Shown here one piece after another: positions 1-8,037 of a stretch of 64,000 nt of DNA. Position 1 is the first letter of the stretch. The number at the start of each line of letters is the position of its first letter. Below the pieces are notes generated by a model. It ran no database searches, was not told the DNA's origin, and saw nothing but the letters and a program-made list of their open reading frames with translations. The position numbers were made by a program, and so were the translations under genes. Origin of the DNA: Strigamia acuminata (taxonomy: Eukaryota > Arthropoda > Chilopoda > Geophilomorpha > Linotaeniidae); contig OX442314.1 in assembly GCA_949358305.1 (NCBI GenBank), positions 62,443,369-62,507,368 on the forward strand, given 5' to 3'.

Positions 1-522
1 AAATCCATCTAAATCCATCAAAAGCCATCGAAATTCACCAAGAAATCATCAAAATTCACGAGAATTTCAACAAATTTCAAGAAAATTCCGACACCTACCA
101 TCAAAAGTTGATGAAAATCCATCTAATCCCATCAAATGCCATCGAAATTCACCAAGAAATCTTCAAAATTCACGAAAATTGATCAAAATTTCAAGGAAAT
201 TCACGAAAATTGATCAAAATTTCAAGGAAATTCTGACACACCATCAAAAGTTGATGAAAATTTGGACAAAAATTTCATCAAAATCAATTTTAGAAATAGC
301 ATAGAGCCAGCCACATTTCAATTCAATTCATACAAACAGAATTAAACAAAACAAAATAGCTGGAGCTGCTCACCTGACCAGCTCAGCTCAGCTCAGCTCA
401 CGGAATGGCACAGTCCTGCCAGCTCACTCCACCTTGTATAACCACATGCATATATATACCCAGTACATACTACATGTAGACCAATACCCTAGTGTTATAT
501 AATAGCCTTTTTGTACCTCATT

Positions 523-531
523 TCTAATTTT
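523..531 (-). promoter_or_regulatory. Possible snRNA 3' box half-site
   Basis: On the minus strand, downstream of U2, the sequence AAAATTAGA fits the AAARNNAGA half of the metazoan snRNA 3' box. The GTTT half is not evident and the distance from the mature end (about 40 nt) is longer than usual. The same sequence follows every U2 copy. The call is tentative. Confidence 0.25.
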
Positions 532-559
532 GTATTATTATTATTATTATTATATGATT

Positions 560-571
560 CTCCCGAAGGAG
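560..571 (-). other. C(UUCG)G tetraloop hairpin at U2 3' flank
   Basis: Immediately after the expected mature U2 end the minus strand reads CTCCTTCGGGAG, a 4-bp stem closed by an extra-stable cUUCGg tetraloop. It is present after every U2 copy. It may belong to the pre-U2 3' extension or to a slightly longer mature U2. Confidence 0.5.
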
Positions 572-758
572 TGGGCCGATCCTGGAGTTACTGCTATACC
601 AGGCCAACCCGTGGCAGGGGTGGAGCAAGCTCCGAGCACCTCACCGCATTCCAAAAATCAGTTTAATATTCTGGGTCCTCAATGAGGACCGTATCAGATA
701 TTAAGCTGATAAGAACAGATACTACACTTTGATCTTAGCCAAAAGGCCGAGAAGCGAT
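572..758 (-). ncRNA. U2 snRNA gene, intact (copy 1)
   Basis: U2 is the spliceosomal snRNA that pairs with the intron branch site. The minus strand starts ATCGCTTCTCGGCC, the conserved stem-I start. It carries the branch-site recognition sequence GTAGTA at nt 34-39 (720-725), a 7-bp stem-loop IIb (674-690), the Sm site GATTTTTGG at nt 100-108 (651-659) and stem-loop IV (about 574-605), and ends at GGCCCA. The length of about 187 nt matches metazoan U2 (about 188-192 nt). The 3' end is placed by comparison with known U2 ends and is uncertain by a few nt. The retrotransposon target (nt 41-57, 702-718) is uninterrupted here, so this gene should be functional. Confidence 0.96.
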
Positions 759-830
759 ACCTATCTAGCTGTCTCCAACTCAGCCAGTCTACAAGCTAGC
801 GCAAGTCGCAACGGTGTGTCATCCTTCTCA
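759..830 (-). promoter_or_regulatory. Presumed U2 promoter (PSE region)
   Basis: This is the 70 bp upstream of the U2 start, where metazoan Pol II snRNA genes carry the proximal sequence element at about -40 to -65. It is identical in every unit, including those whose U2 is disrupted. No TATA box sits at -25, as expected for Pol II snRNA genes. I cannot identify a lineage-specific PSE consensus, so the call rests on position. Confidence 0.35.
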
Positions 831-1670
831 GCTAATTGTCATTTCACAATCATCATCACATTTCAAACTCTATCAGCTAAACTTCCTACTTGTTCATATT
901 CTTCATGTCTTTTTTGAGGCTAATTTTATTCAACTTGACTTGAATCTTTGTTGGTTTGTCTCATTTGGAGAAAAAAGGAACTTATGGCGCAATGTCATCA
1001 AACCGGAGCACCACCTGGCGGATCCCGAGTGCTTTAATGGATGCCAAAATGTTCGTTCGGCCCGATGCGTTTGTATCATGATTTCGGCATTAGAAAGAGG
1101 TCGAGAAATTCTGCAACCAGGCTCATTCGATTGGAAATTGCATTCCACACAAGCCTGTATGTTTTTCTACTTGATTTCATCGAGGAAAGATTCCGTTTCG
1201 GGCGATCGAAGCCGGCGACCGCATGGCAAATTTCGTGCTGGCAAATTTAATTTCAATTCGACCCTAAAAACAAAAAAAAATGAAAAATGAACGGTTTAAA
1301 ATATTTAAAAAATGTTTCCTGTGCAGAATTTGCCTCTCTTTCTAATGGTGCCAATAACTTTTTGATCTGTGCTACAGTTTTTTTTTTTTTTTTTTTTTTA
1401 TTTTTCAAAAAACGATAACTGTCATTTGCCAAAGAAGGAATGAAATAAATCAACAAAATTTGTGAGAAATTGTGGGAAATTGTTGTTTAATGTTTCAAAA
1501 ATTTGTCTACCTTAATAATTAGCATTGTCTAAAATGGATGAGTGTACACATTGCCCCATAACTGGTCTGGTCTGGTCTAAATATGACCCACGCTGCATTC
1601 CTATATCAAAATTGCAATTATTTATCAGATAATTAAATAAATTAATAAAAATTCATCACAATTCACTGAG

Positions 1671-1780
1671 AAATTCATCAAAAGCCATCTAAATCCATCT
1701 AAATCCATCAAAAGCCATCGAAATCCATCGAAATCCATCGAAATCTATCTAAATCCATCTAAATCCATCAAAAGCCATCG
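1671..1780. repeat. Decamer tandem array with phased A-tracts
   Basis: About eleven consecutive 10-bp units of the form AAAKCCATCN begin with AAA at an exact 10-bp period. Looser phased A-tracts continue for about 250 bp. A-tracts repeated near the helical pitch predict curved DNA. The array recurs at the same place in every spacer. Confidence 0.75.
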
Positions 1781-2468
1781 AAATTCACCAAGAAATCATC
1801 AAAATTCACGAGAATTTCAACAAATTTCAAGAAAATTCCGACACCTACCATCAAAAGTTGATGAAAATCCATCTAATCCCATCAAATGCCATCGAAATTC
1901 ACCAAGAAATCTTCAAAATTCACGAAAATTGATCAAAATTTCAAGGAAATTCACGAAAATTGATCAAAATTTCAAGGAAATTCTGACACACCATCAAAAG
2001 TTGATGAAAATTTGGACAAAAATTTCATCAAAATCAATTTTAGAAATAGCATAGAGCCAGCCACATTTCAATTCAATTCATACAAACAGAATTAAACAAA
2101 ACAAAATAGCTGGAGCTGCTCACCTGACCAGCTCAGCTCAGCTCAGCTCACGGAATGGCACAGTCCTGCCAGCTCACTCCACCTTGTATAACCACATGCA
2201 TATATATACCCAGTACATACTACATGTAGACCAATACCCTAGTGTTATATAATAGCCTTTTTGTACCTCATTTCTAATTTTGTATTATTATTATTATTAT
2301 TATATGATTCTCCCGAAGGAGTGGGCCGATCCTGGAGTTACTGCTATACCAGGCCAACCCGTGGCAGGGGTGGAGCAAGCTCCGAGCACCTCACCGCATT
2401 CCAAAAATCAGTTTAATATTCTGGGTCCTCAATGAGGACCGTATCAGATATTAAGCTGATAAGAACAG

Positions 2469-4524
2469 CCGCCAGGGAAGGTTGCATGCCAAGTGGCTCC
2501 TACCGTCGATCCCGTTTTTGAGACCTTTATGCACGATTTTTGGATTTTCCTGCAGTAAATACAGCGTATACATGTGCATTCGACCTTTGCACGTGGTTTT
2601 TGGCAAGTTTTCCGTAAGTTTTTGGCAGTTTTTTGACTTTTTTGCGATCGCCGAAACACGTGGCGACGATCGCCGATCTTCCGTCTTCGATTCCGAGATT
2701 TCTAACGGTCCGTTTGCTGTGTTCTTTACACGAAACTGACCGCCAGCACCTCCTCTACAAGTGGGTATTGGTTTCGGAACCGGGAGAAGTCTTTTTTCGC
2801 CGTTTTCGCGACTTTTTGTGACCGCCGAAACACGTGGCGACAATCGCCGAATTTCCGTTATCGGTTTTTCGGCAACTACAGACCGTAGATAGGTCGAATT
2901 GGTGTGTTCTTGGCACCAAATTGTGCGCCAGAACCTTCTCTGTCGATCTCTATTGGTTTCCGGTTCAACCGGAATCGTTTTTCGGTCGAATTTTTTCGTT
3001 TTTCGTCCGATTCGCGATCGGCGAATACACGCGGTATTGATATACGTCGCCCAGACGTTTTTCTTTCGTGCCGATGGATAGAATTATCGATTGCAGACTT
3101 GATGCTGGCTTAACACCCATACATCTACTAGAAGCTCTTCTTAAAAAGCTAGGAAGACACACGGAAGATGGAGAACCCACGATCAAAGGGATTCAATGTG
3201 TCGGTGGTTTAAAATTCGAAGCTTTGCTGACCAGTCAGGAACTGGTCGACCAACTAGCTGATTCCAGCGGTGCTACGGTCGACGGTTTGCGAATTTTGTG
3301 GGCACCACGAATTCGTCGTGACAAACGTGTTATTGTTAAAGGACTTTCGATGACGGTTCCACTGGCCGAGGTGGATTACGAAATGCGCAAGTTGGGCAGT
3401 GTAACGTCCGTAGCGTACGAGAAGTTCGAAAACCATGAGTCGATTATCAATGGAAACATCATCGTGATGATTACCAGCGACAATTTGCCTAGCAAAATCG
3501 TAATTGGGGATTTTTCTGGCCACCTTATCTACAAGGGCATGGGCCCCTACTGCCCCAAGTGCGACACGACGGACCACTACGCATCGGTGTGCCCGAAAAC
3601 GAAATGTTATAACTGTAATGAGTTTGGCCACGTAAGCAGATTTTGCACGACTGACTGCAAAACTTGTAACAAACCGGGACACACGTCTGCCAACTGCCGT
3701 GTCCGTGTCCGTGCTGCGAAGTCGAAAAACGCAGCGCAAGAAATTCGAAAACCGAGCGATCCGAAGAATATTACGTGCTATAACTGCAAAAAACGGGGCC
3801 ATATCAGCAGCGATTGCAAGGAAAACTGCGGGATCTGCAAGAAGCCGGGCCATATTTCGAGAGACTGCTCGATTCGACACGAAAAAATGGCCAAGAAAAC
3901 CAAAGCGCCCACAGAAAAGCGACGACGAGATGAAACGAAACAGATTGACGAAACGAAACCGGTCGACGAAACGAAACCGGTTGACGAAACGAAACCGGTT
4001 GACGAAACGACTGTCATGGAACAAATCGCCCCTGTTGCCACTGCTGCTTCCGTCTCAAAAACTATCGTCCCGGACAGGTACAGCGATTTGACCGTGGAGG
4101 AATACGAAGCATATTGCGCGGAGCAAAATAGATTATGTTTTGGCGATACGGACAGCGAGGACAGCGAGGGGGAGAACGAAATGGACTTTGAAGAGCAGAC
4201 GAAACGAACCAGGGACGACAGCGATGATGATTTCACGGTTGTGAAAAACAAGAAATCGCGGATAAAGGAACGACGATCCTGATCCTGCCGCAAGAAAAAC
4301 TTGACAAAAATACGGTTTTGTTCTTAATTGACAATTGATTAACTTTTATTGTTCGTTTACTTATTTATTATAATGTATTATTATTATCGTAACTCTTGTA
4401 TAATATGCATCTATACGTGATGGGTGCTCGATTATTGTGAATTTTTAATTATGTAACCAATTGGTGTGCACTTGTACTCCTTTTTTAGTCGAATAGAAAT
4501 AAAATGGCCCTAAGGGTATTAAGC
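2469..4524 (+). mobile_element. Short ORF1-only U2-specific non-LTR element, copy A
   Basis: This 2056-bp element inserted antisense into U2. It is flanked by the 17-bp duplication taagctgataagaacag (2452-2468 and 4525-4541). It has a 605-bp 5' UTR with an internal duplication of period 174 bp (CGAAACACGTGGCGAC at 2652 and 2826), an intact ORF1 and a 242-bp 3' UTR, with no endonuclease or RT. The 3' UTR block GGTGTGCACTTGTACTCC (4463-4480) is shared with the long elements. There is no poly(A) tail. The 3' end reads tattaagct, matching the target. Family inference: a Keno-like (Tx1 clade) non-autonomous derivative. This copy has the 5' UTR variant acaatcgcc/acagaccg and the 3' marker gtcgaatag. 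Confidence 0.9.
3074..4282 (+). CDS. ORF1 protein (CCHC zinc-knuckle, gag-like), short element A
   Basis: This 402-codon ORF encodes the presumed nucleic-acid-binding ORF1 protein of a non-LTR retrotransposon, which packages element RNA. Residues about 84-135 look RRM-like (VIVKGL then GNIIVMI). Five CX2CX4HX4C zinc knuckles follow at residues 160-173, 178-191, 195-208, 235-248 and 252-265. Next come a basic stretch, three DETKPV repeats (292-309) and an acidic tail with DSDDDFTVV ending in a basic terminus. The ATG at 3074 is chosen because it aligns with the start of the long-element ORF1; the open frame continues upstream only through GTG. The first 208 residues are colinear without gaps with the long-element ORF1, but the sequence is clearly diverged. 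The intact frame suggests the element still needs the protein. Confidence 0.9.
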   Translation: MDRIIDCRLDAGLTPIHLLEALLKKLGRHTEDGEPTIKGIQCVGGLKFEALLTSQELVDQLADSSGATVDGLRILWAPRIRRDKRVIVKGLSMTVPLAEVDYEMRKLGSVTSVAYEKFENHESIINGNIIVMITSDNLPSKIVIGDFSGHLIYKGMGPYCPKCDTTDHYASVCPKTKCYNCNEFGHVSRFCTTDCKTCNKPGHTSANCRVRVRAAKSKNAAQEIRKPSDPKNITCYNCKKRGHISSDCKENCGICKKPGHISRDCSIRHEKMAKKTKAPTEKRRRDETKQIDETKPVDETKPVDETKPVDETTVMEQIAPVATAASVSKTIVPDRYSDLTVEEYEAYCAEQNRLCFGDTDSEDSEGENEMDFEEQTKRTRDDSDDDFTVVKNKKSRIKERRS

Positions 4525-4581
4525 TAAGCTGATAAGAACAGATACTACACTTTGATCTTAGCCAAAAGGCCGAGAAGCGAT

Positions 4582-6144
4582 ACCTATCTAGCTGTCTCCA
4601 ACTCAGCCAGTCTACAAGCTAGCGCAAGTCGCAACGGTGTGTCATCCTTCTCAGCTAATTGTCATTTCACAATCATCATCACATTTCAAACTCTATCAGC
4701 TAAACTTCCTACTTGTTCATATTCTTCATGTCTTTTTTGAGGCTAATTTTATTCAACTTGACTTGAATCTTTGTTGGTTTGTCTCATTTGGAGAAAAAAG
4801 GAACTTATGGCGCAATGTCATCAAACCGGAGCACCACCTGGCGGATCCCGAGTGCTTTAATGGATGCCAAAATGTTCGTTCGGCCCGATGCGTTTGTATC
4901 ATGATTTCGGCATTAGAAAGAGGTCGAGAAATTCTGCAACCAGGCTCATTCGATTGGAAATTGCATTCCACACAAGCCTGTATGTTTTTCTACTTGATTT
5001 CATCGAGGAAAGATTCCGTTTCGGGCGATCGAAGCCGGCGACCGCATGGCAAATTTCGTGCTGGCAAATTTAATTTCAATTCGACCCTAAAAACAAAAAA
5101 AAATGAAAAATGAACGGTTTAAAATATTTAAAAAATGTTTCCTGTGCAGAATTTGCCTCTCTTTCTAATGGTGCCAATAACTTTTTGATCTGTGCTACAG
5201 TTTTTTTTTTTTTTTTTTTTTTATTTTTCAAAAAACGATAACTGTCATTTGCCAAAGAAGGAATGAAATAAATCAACAAAATTTGTGAGAAATTGTGGGA
5301 AATTGTTGTTTAATGTTTCAAAAATTTGTCTACCTTAATAATTAGCATTGTCTAAAATGGATGAGTGTACACATTGCCCCATAACTGGTCTGGTCTGGTC
5401 TAAATATGACCCACGCTGCATTCCTATATCAAAATTGCAATTATTTATCAGATAATTAAATAAATTAATAAAAATTCATCACAATTCACTGAGAAATTCA
5501 TCAAAAGCCATCTAAATCCATCTAAATCCATCAAAAGCCATCGAAATCCATCGAAATCCATCGAAATCTATCTAAATCCATCTAAATCCATCAAAAGCCA
5601 TCGAAATTCACCAAGAAATCATCAAAATTCACGAGAATTTCAACAAATTTCAAGAAAATTCCGACACCTACCATCAAAAGTTGATGAAAATCCATCTAAT
5701 CCCATCAAATGCCATCGAAATTCACCAAGAAATCTTCAAAATTCACGAAAATTGATCAAAATTTCAAGGAAATTCACGAAAATTGATCAAAATTTCAAGG
5801 AAATTCTGACACACCATCAAAAGTTGATGAAAATTTGGACAAAAATTTCATCAAAATCAATTTTAGAAATAGCATAGAGCCAGCCACATTTCAATTCAAT
5901 TCATACAAACAGAATTAAACAAAACAAAATAGCTGGAGCTGCTCACCTGACCAGCTCAGCTCAGCTCAGCTCACGGAATGGCACAGTCCTGCCAGCTCAC
6001 TCCACCTTGTATAACCACATGCATATATATACCCAGTACATACTACATGTAGACCAATACCCTAGTGTTATATAATAGCCTTTTTGTACCTCATTTCTAA
6101 TTTTGTATTATTATTATTATTATTATATGATTCTCCCGAAGGAG
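4582..6144. other. U2 intergenic spacer (1563 bp)
   Basis: Same layout as the spacer at 759-2321, again with a 22-T run, which distinguishes these two neighbouring spacers from the usual 18-T form. No gene is seen. Confidence 0.8.
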
Positions 6145-6331
6145 TGGGCCGATCCTGGAGTTACTGCTATACCAGGCCAACCCGTGGCAGGGGTGGAGCA
6201 AGCTCCGAGCACCTCACCGCATTCCAAAAATCAGTTTAATATTCTGGGTCCTCAATGAGGACCGTATCAGATATTAAGCTGATAAGAACAGATACTACAC
6301 TTTGATCTTAGCCAAAAGGCCGAGAAGCGAT
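6145..6331 (-). ncRNA. U2 snRNA gene, intact (copy 3 of the array)
   Basis: Identical by eye to the intact gene at 572-758, with an uninterrupted target site and all U2 landmarks. It lies between two element-bearing units. Confidence 0.95.
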
Positions 6332-7890
6332 ACCTATCTAGCTGTCTCCAACTCAGCCAGTCTACAAGCTAGCGCAAGTCGCAACGGTGTGTCATCCTTC
6401 TCAGCTAATTGTCATTTCACAATCATCATCACATTTCAAACTCTATCAGCTAAACTTCCTACTTGTTCATATTCTTCATGTCTTTTTTGAGGCTAATTTT
6501 ATTCAACTTGACTTGAATCTTTGTTGGTTTGTCTCATTTGGAGAAAAAAGGAACTTATGGCGCAATGTCATCAAACCGGAGCACCACCTGGCGGATCCCG
6601 AGTGCTTTAATGGATGCCAAAATGTTCGTTCGGCCCGATGCGTTTGTATCATGATTTCGGCATTAGAAAGAGGTCGAGAAATTCTGCAACCAGGCTCATT
6701 CGATTGGAAATTGCATTCCACACAAGCCTGTATGTTTTTCTACTTGATTTCATCGAGGAAAGATTCCGTTTCGGGCGATCGAAGCCGGCGACCGCATGGC
6801 AAATTTCGTGCTGGCAAATTTAATTTCAATTCGACCCTAAAAACAAAAAAAAATGAAAAATGAACGGTTTAAAATATTTAAAAAATGTTTCCTGTGCAGA
6901 ATTTGCCTCTCTTTCTAATGGTGCCAATAACTTTTTGATCTGTGCTACAGTTTTTTTTTTTTTTTTTTATTTTTCAAAAAACGATAACTGTCATTTGCCA
7001 AAGAAGGAATGAAATAAATCAACAAAATTTGTGAGAAATTGTGGGAAATTGTTGTTTAATGTTTCAAAAATTTGTCTACCTTAATAATTAGCATTGTCTA
7101 AAATGGATGAGTGTACACATTGCCCCATAACTGGTCTGGTCTGGTCTAAATATGACCCACGCTGCATTCCTATATCAAAATTGCAATTATTTATCAGATA
7201 ATTAAATAAATTAATAAAAATTCATCACAATTCACTGAGAAATTCATCAAAAGCCATCTAAATCCATCTAAATCCATCAAAAGCCATCGAAATCCATCGA
7301 AATCCATCGAAATCTATCTAAATCCATCTAAATCCATCAAAAGCCATCGAAATTCACCAAGAAATCATCAAAATTCACGAGAATTTCAACAAATTTCAAG
7401 AAAATTCCGACACCTACCATCAAAAGTTGATGAAAATCCATCTAATCCCATCAAATGCCATCGAAATTCACCAAGAAATCTTCAAAATTCACGAAAATTG
7501 ATCAAAATTTCAAGGAAATTCACGAAAATTGATCAAAATTTCAAGGAAATTCTGACACACCATCAAAAGTTGATGAAAATTTGGACAAAAATTTCATCAA
7601 AATCAATTTTAGAAATAGCATAGAGCCAGCCACATTTCAATTCAATTCATACAAACAGAATTAAACAAAACAAAATAGCTGGAGCTGCTCACCTGACCAG
7701 CTCAGCTCAGCTCAGCTCACGGAATGGCACAGTCCTGCCAGCTCACTCCACCTTGTATAACCACATGCATATATATACCCAGTACATACTACATGTAGAC
7801 CAATACCCTAGTGTTATATAATAGCCTTTTTGTACCTCATTTCTAATTTTGTATTATTATTATTATTATTATATGATTCTCCCGAAGGAG
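6332..7890. other. U2 intergenic spacer (1559 bp)
   Basis: Standard spacer form with an 18-T run and two 31-bp repeats. No gene is seen. Confidence 0.8.
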
Positions 7891-8037
7891 TGGGCCGATC
7901 CTGGAGTTACTGCTATACCAGGCCAACCCGTGGCAGGGGTGGAGCAAGCTCCGAGCACCTCACCGCATTCCAAAAATCAGTTTAATATTCTGGGTCCTCA
8001 ATGAGGACCGTATCAGATATTAAGCTGATAAGAACAG

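Larger units (their letters stand above)
1..571. other. Partial U2 intergenic spacer (left edge)
   Basis: This is the U2-3'-proximal end of a spacer cut by the window edge. It contains part of the AAATCCATC-like decamer zone, a 31-bp direct repeat (near 170-240), an (AGCTC)4 run, a TATATATA stretch and a (TTA)n microsatellite abutting the U2 3' flank. No gene is seen. Confidence 0.8.
759..2321. other. U2 intergenic spacer (1563 bp), reference description
   Basis: The parts, in order, are the presumed U2 promoter (759-830), an unremarkable patch with chance ORFs (about 830-1290), a T22 run (1378-1399), (GGTCT)3 (1564-1578), a 10-bp-period AAATCCATC-like array (1671-1780) grading into A-tract-rich DNA to about 2040, two 31-bp direct repeats (1921-1982), (AGCTC)4 (2130-2149), a TATATATA stretch near 2200 and (TTA)7 (2284-2304). 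I see no convincing gene. The open frames recur only because the units are homogenised. Confidence 0.8.
2322..4581 (-). pseudogene. U2 snRNA gene split by short element A
   Basis: U2 nt 1-57 with the promoter lie at 4525-4581, and nt 41-187 at 2322-2468. Nt 41-57 are present twice as the target-site duplication. The insertion follows directly after the branch-site recognition sequence and separates it from the Sm site and stem-loops II-IV. No functional U2 can be made unless the element is removed. Confidence 0.93.

Noticed and set aside
814-1290. 158-codon open frame (and overlapping smaller frames) in every spacer
   Set aside because: It recurs only because spacers are homogenised. It overlaps the presumed U2 promoter side, has no recognisable domain, and has equally long frames on other strands.
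1378-1399. T run as retroposon poly(A) tail or Pol III terminator
   Set aside because: No element body or target duplication adjoins it, and no Pol III gene ends there. It is best read as a homopolymer microsatellite.
1671-1780. CRISPR-like regular repeats
   Set aside because: Ten-base period without spacers, in an animal snRNA array.
3068-3076. GTG at 3068 as ORF1 start
   Set aside because: A eukaryotic start is expected at ATG 3074, which aligns with the ATG of the long-element ORF1.
3550-3870. Retroviral or LTR-element gag, suggested by CCHC knuckles
   Set aside because: No LTRs, protease or integrase. The linked long element has APE-RT architecture and non-LTR target duplications.
3254-4024. 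Long minus-strand frame (about 250 codons) opposite ORF1 in each short element
   Set aside because: It is a shadow of the ORF1 codon pattern. Its composition is that of complemented zinc-knuckle and DETKPV codons, with no independent motif.
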